A program made the position numbers and the translations under genes. Below are positions 16,722-25,720 of a DNA stretch of 64,000 nucleotides, in pieces (the stretch's first letter is position 1; each line of letters starts with the position of its first letter). The stretch is from Arthrobacter_M sp030063245 (lineage in GTDB: Bacteria; Actinomycetota; Actinomycetes; Actinomycetales; Micrococcaceae). The DNA lies in contig NZ_CP180316.1 of assembly GCF_051131705.1 (NCBI RefSeq), forward strand, positions 3,720,001 to 3,784,000, read 5' to 3'. A model generated the notes under the pieces. It did not search any database. It was not told where the DNA came from and saw only the letters and a program-made list of their open reading frames with translations.

Positions 16722-18376
16722 CACCGGCTGACTCTGTCCCCGGACCTCAAATATAGGGGGGTGAGTGGTTCCGGCATAGGAGAGCTGGAGCGGTCTTTGC
16801 GGAGGCGTTTGACGGCCAGTTCGGCACTGATCAGGCACATCGGCAACCCGATGCCGGGGATGGTTGAGCTTCCGGCGTAGATCAGCCCCGTCACTTTTCG
16901 GCTCGCGTTCCCGGAACGGAGGAACGCGCTTTGTTTTAGCACATGTGCCGGTCCGAGGGCTCCCCCATGCCAGGCATTGAGGTCCATGGCGAAGTCACCC
17001 GGTGAAATTGTCCGTCGTGTTCGGACCCGGTCGGCCAGGTCGGGGATATCGGCCCAGGAGGAAATTTGCTCGATCACCGCATCCGCTATGCTCTCGATCC
17101 GATCGTCACCGGCTTTATCGACGCCGCCGCGGCCCAAGGAGGGGTCCGCCGGAATCGGCACCAGGACGAAGACGTTCTCACTGCCGTCCGGACTAAGAGA
17201 ATCATCCGTTTGGCTCGGTTTGCAGATGTACAGCGATGCCGGCTCGGGGACGGAAGAGGGATCGCCGAAAATGCGGTCGAAATTCTCGGTCCAGTTTTCG
17301 GTGAACAGTAAGGTGTGATGTTCCAGTTGGGGCAGGCTTCCCTCGACGCCCAGGCAAAGCAGGATGGCGCCGGGCCCGGAAATTCGCCGGCCCCAATACC
17401 GCTCCGGAAAGGTCTGCAAATGGTGCGGGAGCAGCGTAGTTTCCATGTGATGGAGATCGGCGGCGCCCACCACAACGTCGGCGGCCAGTTCACGGTTGTT
17501 CCCGTCAGCGTCGGTGAAGCGGACCCCGGTCACGCGTGGACGACTCCGATTGCGACCGCTGGGTGCGGTGATGATTTCAGTGACGGGACTGTTGGTGAGA
17601 AGGTTCGCCCCCTCTGCGTGGGCAAGACCTGCGATGGAACGAATCACCGTATCGAAGCCGCCCATGGGGTAAAGAACGCCGTCGGAGAGGTCCAAATGGC
17701 TCATCAGGTGGAACATGCTGGGCGCGGTGAAAGGTGACGCACCCAAGAACACGGCCGGATATCCCAGAATCTGGCGTAATTGCGGATTTCGAACGTACCT
17801 CCCCGCAAAGCTATCCAGAGGTTGCAGCAACAGACGGGCCAGTTTGGGCAGACGCTGCAGGACCTCCGGTCGCAGGAACGATCGAAAGGACTGGAACGAG
17901 GTGTAGAGAAAATGACGAATCGCCATCGTGTAGGTCTCTTCGGCAGAGGTGAGGTATTTGTCCAGCATTTTGCCCGCACCTGGCTCCATGCTTTCAAATA
18001 GTTCGACGACGTTGGTCCTGCCCGCTGGCAGGTCCACCGGTGTTTTTTCGGCTTCAAAAATAACGCGGTAGGCGGGGTCCAGCCGCACTAAATTCAATTG
18101 CTCCGCCGCAGAGGTGCCGAGGAGTCGGTAGAAGTGGTCGAATACCTCCGGCATCAGGTACCAGGAAGGCCCGGTGTCGAAGGTGAAACCTTGCGATTTC
18201 CACTGGCCTGCCCGGCCGCCGAGGGTGTCCTGCTTTTCCAGCAAAGTGACGGTGTATCCACTCCTGGCTAGCAGGGCGGCGGCGGCGAGGCCGCCGATGC
18301 CACCGCCGATTACCACGGCGTGCCCTGCCGGGTGCTCCGTTGGGGGAAAGCCTGCGAAGTCTTTGGGCTCAGACAT
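16721..18376 (-). CDS. crtI: Phytoene desaturase
   Basis: FAD-dependent desaturase that converts phytoene through four dehydrogenations to lycopene. 551 residues. The N-terminal Rossmann motif is VVIGGGIGGLAAAALLARSG followed by LLEKQDTLGGRAG. The C-terminal CrtI-family signature reads YAGSSTIPGIGLPMCLISAELAVKRL in the usual place. Start: the ATG at 18376 (MSEPKDF) overlaps the last 8 bp of crtB. The frame upstream is open but overlaps crtB entirely. Confidence 0.95.
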   Translation of the reverse strand: MSEPKDFAGFPPTEHPAGHAVVIGGGIGGLAAAALLARSGYTVTLLEKQDTLGGRAGQWKSQGFTFDTGPSWYLMPEVFDHFYRLLGTSAAEQLNLVRLDPAYRVIFEAEKTPVDLPAGRTNVVELFESMEPGAGKMLDKYLTSAEETYTMAIRHFLYTSFQSFRSFLRPEVLQRLPKLARLLLQPLDSFAGRYVRNPQLRQILGYPAVFLGASPFTAPSMFHLMSHLDLSDGVLYPMGGFDTVIRSIAGLAHAEGANLLTNSPVTEIITAPSGRNRSRPRVTGVRFTDADGNNRELAADVVVGAADLHHMETTLLPHHLQTFPERYWGRRISGPGAILLCLGVEGSLPQLEHHTLLFTENWTENFDRIFGDPSSVPEPASLYICKPSQTDDSLSPDGSENVFVLVPIPADPSLGRGGVDKAGDDRIESIADAVIEQISSWADIPDLADRVRTRRTISPGDFAMDLNAWHGGALGPAHVLKQSAFLRSGNASRKVTGLIYAGSSTIPGIGLPMCLISAELAVKRLRKDRSSSPMPEPLTPLYLRSGDRVSR

Positions 18377-19262
18377 CAGCCGGCGTTTCTGCTCGTGAAA
18401 ATGACACGAGTGTGAGGGCAGCGGCAACGACAAGCCGTAATTTGACGCGGTTTGGTACTCGGATTCGACGTTGGAGCAAGTCTTTGGCCGGCGTACGGCG
18501 GGTCCGTCGGGACAATTCGGAGAACAACGCATGGGCAAGGGCCACGGCCCGTCTGCTGCCTGGCGGCAGAGCGCTGATTGCTGCTTTGCTGATCAATAGA
18601 TCCCTATCAATGTCATCCAGCAGGCCGTCTTTTTGAGCATCGGTCAGCCGGTCAGGCACAAGATCCGGAAAGTAGCTTCGCCCCAGGACCATGAAATCCA
18701 TTGAAAGATCACGCAGGAAGTTGATCTTTTGGAATGCCGCCCCCAAGTGGCGGGCCTCGTCCTTTAGCGCCTCGTAGGTGCCAGTGGCATCGCACTGATC
18801 AATGAGGAACGCTCGCAAACACATCAGTCCGATCACTTCGGCTGATCCATAAATATATTGTTCGAAGCTCTCACGCGTAAACGCTGCTGGTTGTAGGTCC
18901 GATCGCATGGATGAGAAGAATGGACGCGTCAACTCTTGTCCAAAGCCGGCGGTTCTGGCCGTCCGTGCAAAGGCATGCACGATCAGGTTGGTGCTGTAAC
19001 CACATTTGATGGCGCGTTCCACTTCCGCCTCAAGGTCATCGAGTTGGCGGCCGATAGCGCTGCCTTCAATTTTGGCTGCAGCCGCACCGTCTACCATTTC
19101 GTCCGCTATCCGCACCAGGGCATAAACATTCGCCACATGCGGACGAATCTCGACGGCGAGCAGCCGAACAGCCAGCGAGAAGGACGTAGAGTACTGCCGG
19201 ATGACGACGGCGGCGCTCTGCGCCGCGACTCGGTCATAAAGGTCCGCTGTCGTATTTTTCAT
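18369..19262 (-). CDS. crtB: Phytoene synthase
   Basis: Condenses two geranylgeranyl diphosphates to phytoene. 297 residues. The first Asp-rich region is RIADEMVDG (residues 51-59). The second is in FQKINFLRDLSMD, the normal NxxRD-type site, and the family helix GLMCLRAF is visible. The start lies 6 bp after the crtE stop with GGTGAG in front. Confidence 0.94.
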   Translation of the reverse strand: MKNTTADLYDRVAAQSAAVVIRQYSTSFSLAVRLLAVEIRPHVANVYALVRIADEMVDGAAAAKIEGSAIGRQLDDLEAEVERAIKCGYSTNLIVHAFARTARTAGFGQELTRPFFSSMRSDLQPAAFTRESFEQYIYGSAEVIGLMCLRAFLIDQCDATGTYEALKDEARHLGAAFQKINFLRDLSMDFMVLGRSYFPDLVPDRLTDAQKDGLLDDIDRDLLISKAAISALPPGSRRAVALAHALFSELSRRTRRTPAKDLLQRRIRVPNRVKLRLVVAAALTLVSFSRAETPADV

Positions 19263-19268
19263 TTCTGC

Positions 19269-20459
19269 TCACCTTGTTCTGGCAATAACGGCCGCTATCA
19301 AGTTTTCCAGTCGCTTCCTTAGGGCTTCCGGGATGTGGGCACTGGACAGGCCTTCCAGGCCTTGATCAGCGAAACTTCGGGCCAGCCGTTCCGCATTGCG
19401 GCGGGAGCCGGATGTGGTCAGCAGTTTACGCACCGCGTCCGCTTGCGTGTGGGATAAATCAGGGTTCCCCAAATGTGCTGCAATCGCGGGCCATTCGGAC
19501 TGGGTCGCGGCGTAGCCCATCAGGACCGTCCGCTTGCCTTCGCGCAGATCTCCCAAGGTGCTCTTGCCGGTACCAACCTCGTGGCCAAAAACTCCGAGCA
19601 GGTCATCGACGATTTGGTAGGCGATGCCCATATCGCGACCAATTTTTCCTAGTTCTGCGATGGTTTGATCATTGGCGCCCGCGAGCACGGCGCCTGCTTT
19701 CAGCGGCGCTTCGAAGGAGTAGAGCGCTGTCTTTAGCTGTTCCATCCCAATGATGTCCGAGGCCGAGATGTCAGCATCGGGAAAGGAATACTCGATGTCC
19801 AGCAACTCCCCCGCGGCCGACGCCATGATCGCGTCGTCCAAGATTTCCAGCAGACGTGTTCTGACGGTTTCCCCGACCTCGCTGCGGTCAATCAGGCGGT
19901 AGGCGTTAAAGAGAGCCAGGTCTCCTGCCACCACTGCGACGGACATGGCGCGATGTTTCGCTTCCCCAGCCGGCAGCCCAGCAGCCTGGGCTTGCTGGAG
20001 GTAACGGCCGGAAAGATTAGGCCGACCGCGGCGGACGAAATCCCGGTCCACAACGTCGTCGTGAATGATGAAGGCCGTGTGCAATAGCTCAAAGGCTGTT
20101 CCTATTTGAGCCGCGTTGAGCATTTGGGATCCGTCCAAGCCCTTATACGCCGTCCACACCATCAGGGGCCGGAAGCGCTTGCCGCCCAACGTTGTCTCTT
20201 CCAACGAATCCCACAACTTCGCAAAGCGGGGCGTCAGCTGCGCTGCCCGGGCTTTGGAGCCGGCAAAAAAGTCAGCCATAACCGTATCCACGAGACCGAG
20301 ATAGACCTCGGTGGAGCCGCCAGTCTTCGTTGCTGTCCCCGGCGCAGGGCCGTTGGGGACACTACGCCCATGACCGTCCAAGAAGGAAAGTGCGTTCTCC
20401 GGGTCGGGATCAGGGACCTGATTTCGGCTGTAGTCGAATTTTACCTCGGGGTGAAACAT
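19269..20459 (-). CDS. crtE: Geranylgeranyl diphosphate synthase (polyprenyl synthetase family)
   Basis: Makes the C20 precursor for phytoene from IPP and allylic diphosphates. 396 residues, longer than E. coli IspA because of a 55-residue non-conserved head. Motifs: GKRFRPLMVW, first aspartate motif IIHDDVVDRDFVRRGRPN, AVVAGDLAL, second aspartate motif YQIVDDLLGVFG. The ATG overlaps the marR stop as TGATG, showing that regulator and pathway are one transcript. Product length (C20 rather than longer) is inferred from context. Confidence 0.92.
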   Translation of the reverse strand: MFHPEVKFDYSRNQVPDPDPENALSFLDGHGRSVPNGPAPGTATKTGGSTEVYLGLVDTVMADFFAGSKARAAQLTPRFAKLWDSLEETTLGGKRFRPLMVWTAYKGLDGSQMLNAAQIGTAFELLHTAFIIHDDVVDRDFVRRGRPNLSGRYLQQAQAAGLPAGEAKHRAMSVAVVAGDLALFNAYRLIDRSEVGETVRTRLLEILDDAIMASAAGELLDIEYSFPDADISASDIIGMEQLKTALYSFEAPLKAGAVLAGANDQTIAELGKIGRDMGIAYQIVDDLLGVFGHEVGTGKSTLGDLREGKRTVLMGYAATQSEWPAIAAHLGNPDLSHTQADAVRKLLTTSGSRRNAERLARSFADQGLEGLSSAHIPEALRKRLENLIAAVIARTR

Positions 20460-20950
20460 CAGTTCTCACCTTTTCCTTCAGTCGTGGCAGGGGCGACCTT
20501 GCGTTCGAGTACGAGGACAATCCTGGCCAGATAGTCGGTGATCGCCGCCTGCTGGTCACGGCTGTAGTCAGCCACAAGTGCGTCAATTTCACTGATCATG
20601 GGCAGCAGGCTGCCCATGGCCCGCTGAGCGGATTGCGGACTGGGTACCACCAGAAGGCTGCGGCGGTCTGTGGGGTGCGGTTTGCGGTACACGTGTCCGA
20701 CCTTGGCCAATCGGTCTACCGCAACCGTCATAGCTGCTGTGCTGATCCCCAGCAATTGCGCCAAGGTACTGGGCGTCATTGGACCGCGCTGTATAAGGTG
20801 CTGCATCGCATCAAGATCCGTGGCGTTGACTTCAAGCTCTCTCCCGAGTTGCTTCTCCACTTCGTGGTTGAGGACCAATATCCGGCGCATGAGCTGCGAA
20901 GCCTCATTCCGGGTTGTCCTCGCATCCAGCCGCGGCGCTTCCTCCTCCAT
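20459..20950 (-). CDS. crtR: MarR-family transcriptional regulator (CrtR-like)
   Basis: Winged-helix repressor of about 163 residues. The recognition region is MTPSTLAQLLGISTAAMTVA, and the wing carries RKPHPTDRRSLLVV, the standard MarR D-x-R signature. It is first gene of the crt operon and divergent from the tspO-like gene. In C. glutamicum a MarR-type CrtR in the same position represses the crt operon and responds to isoprenyl diphosphates; the same here is inference. Start: ATG 20950 or TTG 20959. Confidence 0.85.
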   Translation of the reverse strand: MEEEAPRLDARTTRNEASQLMRRILVLNHEVEKQLGRELEVNATDLDAMQHLIQRGPMTPSTLAQLLGISTAAMTVAVDRLAKVGHVYRKPHPTDRRSLLVVPSPQSAQRAMGSLLPMISEIDALVADYSRDQQAAITDYLARIVLVLERKVAPATTEGKGEN

Positions 20951-20981
20951 GAGATTCAAGATACACCTAAATCTATATACC

Positions 20982-21027
20982 TTGATAACTAAAATACTTA
21001 GTAATAAAGTTATTAGGTGAAAGGAGG
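20982..21027 (+). promoter_or_regulatory. Divergent crt control region with MarR-type palindrome
   Basis: A very AT-rich strip. A palindrome ATAACTAA-AATAC-TTAGTAAT occupies 20985-21005 (7 of 8 arm positions match). On the plus strand TTGATA (20982-20987), a 17-bp spacer and TAAAGT (21005-21010) form a candidate promoter, with the palindrome over the spacer. AAGGAGG at 21021 serves the next gene. The palindrome is the most likely operator for the divergent MarR protein. Confidence 0.55.
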
Positions 21028-21918
21028 ATGACCATGCATCCGAACCGGCGATCGTCAGGAACCGAGTTGCTCGCCCTCTCCAGCAAGAAAGATACGGTCC
21101 GTCGACTGGCGGTTCTGCTCAGTGCCATTGCAGCGGTGATGGGTTCCTTCATCGGCTCTGGTGCCGCGTGCGGTACTCCGATTGCGCAAGCGGCAGGCGG
21201 TGCGCTGGGACCCAACGCGACGCTGATGGCCCCTGCCGTACCGGCTTTCAGTGTCTGGAGTGTGATTTATCTTGGGTCGTGTGCCTATGCCATGTGGCAA
21301 ATCCTGCCGGGCCGCGCCTTAAGCACACGCCAACGGCGACTGGGGTATCCAGTAGCGGCCTCGCTGCTGCTCAACGCCGGTTGGATTTTCGCCATCCAGG
21401 CAGGAAACCTCGCGTTGAGTGTGGCAGTCATCGCGCTTCTCATTGCCGTACTGAGCTGGATCTTCACACTCTGTGTGCGGATGCGTCCTCAGTCCCTGGT
21501 TGAAGCCGCGATCTGCGACGGCACGTTGGGACTATATCTTGGCTGGATTTGTGTTGCCGCTGCTGCCAACGTCAGTGCCCTGCTGGTCACCGTCGGCTTC
21601 TCCGGGTGGGGAATTCAGCCGGCCGTGTGGGCTTGGTTCGTCCTGGCTGTGGCCGGGCTGATCGGAGTCGGCCTCGCAGTTTACGGTCAGGGCAGGCTGG
21701 CACCGGCGGCAACCCTGATTTGGGGTCTGGGGTGGGTGGCCGTGTCGCGGCTGTCGGGCGACCTTCCCTCAGTACCGGCGGCGTTAGCTGCGATGATCGC
21801 GGCCGTAGGCGTCGCCGTCGTAACCCTTGCGGTTAGGTTTGCAAGCGGCCGGCGCGTGAACTTGGAAAGCAGCCGGCTCCCTTCCGCCTCCGCGAGCGTC
21901 AGAGGACGTGCGTTATGA
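21028..21918 (+). CDS. Tryptophan-rich TspO-like membrane protein
   Basis: 296-residue integral membrane protein with about eight hydrophobic segments and many tryptophans (FSVWSVIYLGSCAYAMWQIL, LLLNAGWIFAIQAG, AVWAWFVLAVAG, LIWGLGWVAV). It matches the tryptophan-rich sensory protein group (TspO/MBR-like fold), which in other bacteria binds tetrapyrroles or regulates pigment formation. The AAGGAGG site is ideal. It opens a four-gene operon divergent from crtR, and its stop overlaps the next start as ATGA. The function in carotenoid metabolism is inferred. Confidence 0.78.
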   Translation: MTMHPNRRSSGTELLALSSKKDTVRRLAVLLSAIAAVMGSFIGSGAACGTPIAQAAGGALGPNATLMAPAVPAFSVWSVIYLGSCAYAMWQILPGRALSTRQRRLGYPVAASLLLNAGWIFAIQAGNLALSVAVIALLIAVLSWIFTLCVRMRPQSLVEAAICDGTLGLYLGWICVAAAANVSALLVTVGFSGWGIQPAVWAWFVLAVAGLIGVGLAVYGQGRLAPAATLIWGLGWVAVSRLSGDLPSVPAALAAMIAAVGVAVVTLAVRFASGRRVNLESSRLPSASASVRGRAL

Positions 21919-23648
21919 ACGCCCCTAATCATGCACGTTGGTTCGGTTTGGTATTCATTAGCCTGGCGGTCGCCCTCATCATCGTCGACTCGACGATAGT
22001 CAACGTCATCATCGTCGACTCGACGATAGTCAACGTCATCATCGTCGACTCGACGATAGTCAACGTCGCAATTCCCTCGATTGTCAAAGTTCTTTCCGTC
22101 ACCTCTACCCAAGTTCAATGGGTGCAGGAATCTTACACTTTGGTCTTCGCAGCGCTATTGCTCGTTTTCGGTAACCTGGCGGACCGATTCGGACGGCGTC
22201 GACTGCTGGTGCTGGGGGTTACCGTCTTTGCTCTGTCCTCGGTCCTTGCAGCGCTAAGCCAATCAGGTGATTTCCTGATCGGTGCCCGAGTACTCCAAGG
22301 GATCGGCGGAGCGATGGTGCTTCCCACCACCCTTTCCATCATCAACGCCACGTTCCAGGGCAAAGAACGCGCCCTGGCGTTCGCAGTGTGGGGGTCCACC
22401 ATTGGCGGCATGACCGCCGTCGGCCCGTTGCTAGGCGGCTGGCTAACCACCGATTTTTCATGGCGGTGGGCCTTCGCCATCAATATTCCTCTCGGCGTCA
22501 TCATTATCGTCGGAGCACTGCTCACCGTCGCCGAAACGAGCGATCCGGGGGCCGGCCGGAGCGTGGATTGGGGAGGTGCCGCCTTATCCGTGCTTGCAAG
22601 CGCCAGCTTGGTGTTTGGGCTCATCGAAGGACGCAACTACGGATGGTGGCTGACGAATGTACCGTTCCAGATCGGCGATTTGTCCTGGCCATACCAGCTT
22701 TCCCCCGTGCCGGTAGCGTTCGCCCTCATGGCAGCTTCCGGTGTCGTGTTCGTCGTTCGGGGCCGCGCCCGCGACCGTCGCGGCGCCAGCTCCATGCTTG
22801 ACTTCAGCCTGTTCGCCATCCCATCCTTCCGCAATGGGAACATTGCCGCCATGATTGTCAGTTTGGGAGAATTTGGCATCATACTTTCGTTGCCCATTTG
22901 GCTTCAGAATGTCCTTGGCTACACCGCCCTACAAACAGGTCTAATCCTGCTAGCCCTGGCCGTCGGATCTTTTCTGGCCAGCGGATTCGTTGGAGCTCTC
23001 GGAAACAAGATCCCCGCGGTGGCCGTCGTCAGGATCGGCATTGCCGCCGAAATTGTGGGGATCACAGGCCTCGGTGCGGTGATAGGACCTTCTACCGGCT
23101 GGGGAATTCTCATTCCTTTCCTCTTTGTCTACGGATTCGGCGTTGGACTCGCCACCGCCCAACTCACCGGTGTTGTCCTCAAAGACGTGCCACCTGCCAA
23201 AAGCGGGCAGGCATCCGGCACTGCGAGTACGGGTCGGCAGATCGGCTCCGCCTTAGGCATTGCAGTGCTCGGCACCATTTTGTTTACGACGGCCACCGTA
23301 CAGCTGGACAACTCTCTTAAAGACCGGCAGGTACCCGAGCCGAGCCGTAGCGAGGTGGTATCCGCCGTCGGGGAAAGTTCCGGTGCCGCGATCGCAGGCT
23401 TGGAGAACAACACACAGACGCTTGCGGTAGCCGACGCTGGCAGGAAGGCATTTTCCAATGGCACTAAATACTCCGCCTATGCCGCAGCGGGTTTTCTGGC
23501 CATTGGGCTCCTGGCCACGTTGTCCTTGGGCCGCGGCACGGCGGCGGAAAAGATCCGAACCCCGGTTGCAATAACCGCCACCGTGCATCAGGCCCATAAT
23601 GGACTACCGGACCACGACGACAAGAGAAACCGGAGATCTCGACCATGA
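21915..23648 (+). CDS. DHA2-family MFS exporter with triplicated TM1 motif
   Basis: Proton-driven drug/metabolite exporter of the 14-helix DHA2 family, 577 residues. Motif A is GNLADRFGRRRLL. Motif C-like is GARVLQGIGGAMVLPTTLSI. The family's TM1 motif (normally one DSTIVNVAIPS) is present three times in tandem as IIVDSTIVNV, from an exact 30-bp triplication at 21978-22067, which lengthens the first helix by 20 residues. Function of this longer form is uncertain. Starts and stops overlap its neighbours by ATGA. Export of a lipid or isoprenoid is one guess from the context. Confidence 0.88.
   Translation: MNAPNHARWFGLVFISLAVALIIVDSTIVNVIIVDSTIVNVIIVDSTIVNVAIPSIVKVLSVTSTQVQWVQESYTLVFAALLLVFGNLADRFGRRRLLVLGVTVFALSSVLAALSQSGDFLIGARVLQGIGGAMVLPTTLSIINATFQGKERALAFAVWGSTIGGMTAVGPLLGGWLTTDFSWRWAFAINIPLGVIIIVGALLTVAETSDPGAGRSVDWGGAALSVLASASLVFGLIEGRNYGWWLTNVPFQIGDLSWPYQLSPVPVAFALMAASGVVFVVRGRARDRRGASSMLDFSLFAIPSFRNGNIAAMIVSLGEFGIILSLPIWLQNVLGYTALQTGLILLALAVGSFLASGFVGALGNKIPAVAVVRIGIAAEIVGITGLGAVIGPSTGWGILIPFLFVYGFGVGLATAQLTGVVLKDVPPAKSGQASGTASTGRQIGSALGIAVLGTILFTTATVQLDNSLKDRQVPEPSRSEVVSAVGESSGAAIAGLENNTQTLAVADAGRKAFSNGTKYSAYAAAGFLAIGLLATLSLGRGTAAEKIRTPVAITATVHQAHNGLPDHDDKRNRRSRP
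21978..22067 (+). repeat. Three exact tandem copies of a 30-bp unit in the MFS gene
   Basis: Units at 21978-22007, 22008-22037 and 22038-22067 are identical and in frame, each encoding IIVDSTIVNV. Each unit contains a small palindrome (ATCGTCGA c TCGACGAT) that could form a hairpin and promote slippage. Confidence 0.98.
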
Positions 23649-25141
23649 CTGCAACCGCCTTGGTGCTCGGATCCACCGGATACATCGGCGGCCGTCTCGT
23701 GCCACGTCTGCTGGATGCCGGATACAACGTTCGGGTTCTGGTACGGTCACCGAGCAAACTCACCGATGTTCCATGGGGGCCCCGGGTGGATATTATCCAA
23801 GGGGATCTGGAGGATCCATCATCCATGCGGACTGCGGCAGCCGGGGCTGACATCTTGTACTACCTTGTCCACTCCATGGGATCCTCCTCGAAGAGCCACC
23901 AACAGTTTGACGAGATTGAGCGCCGCTGTGCCGCGAATGTCGCCGCCGCCGCCAGCGACGCCGGAGTGAATCGAATTGTGTACCTAAGCGGTCTGCACCC
24001 CTCCGTCACAGGGCTAAGCCGCCACCTGCGCTCAAGGGTGGACGTAGGGGAGATCCTACTGGCTTCGAGCGTCCCAACGGCCGTCCTGCAGGCCGGTGTC
24101 GTCATTGGGTCCGGGTCTGCCTCCTTCGAAATGATCCGGCAGCTGACCGAAGTACTGCCCGTGATGGTGGCACCGCGCTGGGTTCGCAACCGAGTACAGC
24201 CCATCGCAGTACGAGACGTACTGCACTACCTCCTGGGTGCCGCAGGGCTGCCGGCCGGTCTCAACCGAACTTTTGATATAGGGGGCCCGGACGTTCTGCG
24301 CTACGACCAAGTAATGAATGGCTACGCCGCGGAAGCAGGGCTGCCGCATCGACCAGTTCTTGCCTTACCGGTCCTCACGCCATGGCTTGCTTCGCAATGG
24401 GTCAATCTCGTCACCCCGATTCCGCGGTCTTTGGCCGTGCCGCTGATCGGTTCGCTACTCTACGATTGCATCGTCCAAGAACAGGATATTCACAGCTACG
24501 TGCCGCTGCCGGGGCCCGGTCCGACCGGTTACCGTCAGGCCGTCCGGCTCGCCTTGGCCAAACTGGCAGTCGGAGACGTGGAAACGAGTTGGCAGGATGC
24601 GTCCGTCCTTGGCGCGCCCAGTGATCCTATGCCCAGCGACCCGCAGTGGGCCGGACAACGCATCTATCACGACACGAGACAACAGCACACCCAAGCCGAT
24701 AGGGAGCAACTATGGCAGGTCATTGAAGGCATCGGCGGCGACAACGGCTGGTACTCCTTCCCGCTGGCCTGGGCCATTCGTGGCTGGATGGACAAACTCG
24801 TCGGCGGCGTTGGATTGCGCCGCGGGCGACGGCACCCCAAACAACTGAATACCGGCGACGCGCTGGATTTTTGGCGGGTTGAAAAGATCGATCGTGGACA
24901 CTTGCTTCGACTCAGGGCAGAGATGAAAGTACCGGGTCTTGCATGGCTCGAAATGCAGGCCAAGGACGACGACGGCGGCTCCCTATACGTCCAGCGGGCC
25001 CTGTTCTTTCCCAGAGGATTAGGGGGAAGGCTCTACTGGCTGGCCGTTCTGCCGTTCCATGGCGTGATCTTCAAAGGCATGGCGCACCGGATTTCAGAAG
25101 CTGCGGCCAGCACGACCACGAACCGAAAGGACATAAAATGA
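23645..25141 (+). CDS. Atypical SDR (NmrA-like) with C-terminal DUF2867-type domain
   Basis: 498 residues. Residues 1-290 or so form an extended/atypical SDR Rossmann domain: ALVLGSTGYIGGRLVPRLLD binds NAD(P), then VRVLVRSPSKL, QGDLEDPSSM and DILYYLVHSMG. The last 190 residues or so (WQVIEGIGGDNGWYSF ... GRLYWLAVLPFHGVIFKGM) match the DUF2867/SRPBCC-like half that follows such domains. Both halves occur together in conserved actinobacterial proteins without known substrate. Stop and start overlap the neighbours by ATGA. A role in oxidising or reducing an isoprenoid is possible. Confidence 0.82.
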   Translation: MTATALVLGSTGYIGGRLVPRLLDAGYNVRVLVRSPSKLTDVPWGPRVDIIQGDLEDPSSMRTAAAGADILYYLVHSMGSSSKSHQQFDEIERRCAANVAAAASDAGVNRIVYLSGLHPSVTGLSRHLRSRVDVGEILLASSVPTAVLQAGVVIGSGSASFEMIRQLTEVLPVMVAPRWVRNRVQPIAVRDVLHYLLGAAGLPAGLNRTFDIGGPDVLRYDQVMNGYAAEAGLPHRPVLALPVLTPWLASQWVNLVTPIPRSLAVPLIGSLLYDCIVQEQDIHSYVPLPGPGPTGYRQAVRLALAKLAVGDVETSWQDASVLGAPSDPMPSDPQWAGQRIYHDTRQQHTQADREQLWQVIEGIGGDNGWYSFPLAWAIRGWMDKLVGGVGLRRGRRHPKQLNTGDALDFWRVEKIDRGHLLRLRAEMKVPGLAWLEMQAKDDDGGSLYVQRALFFPRGLGGRLYWLAVLPFHGVIFKGMAHRISEAAASTTTNRKDIK

Positions 25142-25680
25142 ACACTCCGGTGGAGCACGTCCGGCTGATGGACCACGAGGGCCGCGAAATTGGCACCGCA
25201 GACAAGCGGACAGTGCACAGTCGAAACACCCCTCTGCACCTGGCCTTTTCCTGCCATGTTTTCGACACCCACGGACGCACCCTAGTCACCCGGCGCGCCC
25301 TGTCAAAACTGACATGGCCGGGGGTGTGGACAAACGCCTTCTGCGGACACCCGGCCCCCGGTGAATCGTTCGAGAATGCAATCGGCCGACGGGCAGCGGA
25401 AGAGCTCCGCATTGAACTAACCGCGCCCACCCTTGTATTGCCTGAATTCCGCTACCGCGCCGTTGACGCATCCGGCATCGTCGAAAACGAAATCTGCCCG
25501 GTGTTCAGCGCCATTTATTGGGATGGTCCGACCCTAGATCCGAACTCCCTCGAAGTGTGCGATTGGGCTTGGGTAAAGCTTCAAGACCTACGCCGGTCAG
25601 CGGCCGCGACTCCCTTTGCCTTCAGTCCCTGGCTGGTCCTTCAGCTGCAGGACGGCGTCGCACTCTCGTCAACGAACTGA
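25138..25680 (+). CDS. idi: Isopentenyl-diphosphate delta-isomerase, type 1
   Basis: Interconverts IPP and DMAPP, supplying the allylic primers for CrtE and the C5 donors for CrtEb. 180 residues. The catalytic cysteine is in TNAFCGHP (Cys69), the Nudix-like helix is ENAIGRRAAEELRIEL, and the metal/catalytic glutamate lies in GIVENEICPVF. The start overlaps the SDR stop by ATGA and has GAAAGGA in front. Last gene of the divergent operon, so the precursor enzyme is grouped with the pigment genes. Confidence 0.94.
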   Translation: MNTPVEHVRLMDHEGREIGTADKRTVHSRNTPLHLAFSCHVFDTHGRTLVTRRALSKLTWPGVWTNAFCGHPAPGESFENAIGRRAAEELRIELTAPTLVLPEFRYRAVDASGIVENEICPVFSAIYWDGPTLDPNSLEVCDWAWVKLQDLRRSAAATPFAFSPWLVLQLQDGVALSSTN

Positions 25681-25720
25681 GCCAGCCCAATGTGGAAGCT
25701 TCGATCCTGCATTTGGCGAT

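Noticed and set aside
21687..22118. Open frame with a DYRRVDDDDV repeat antisense to the tspO-like/MFS junction
   Set aside because: The repeat is only the antisense reading of the 30-bp triplication in the MFS gene; composition and lack of start signals argue against a gene.
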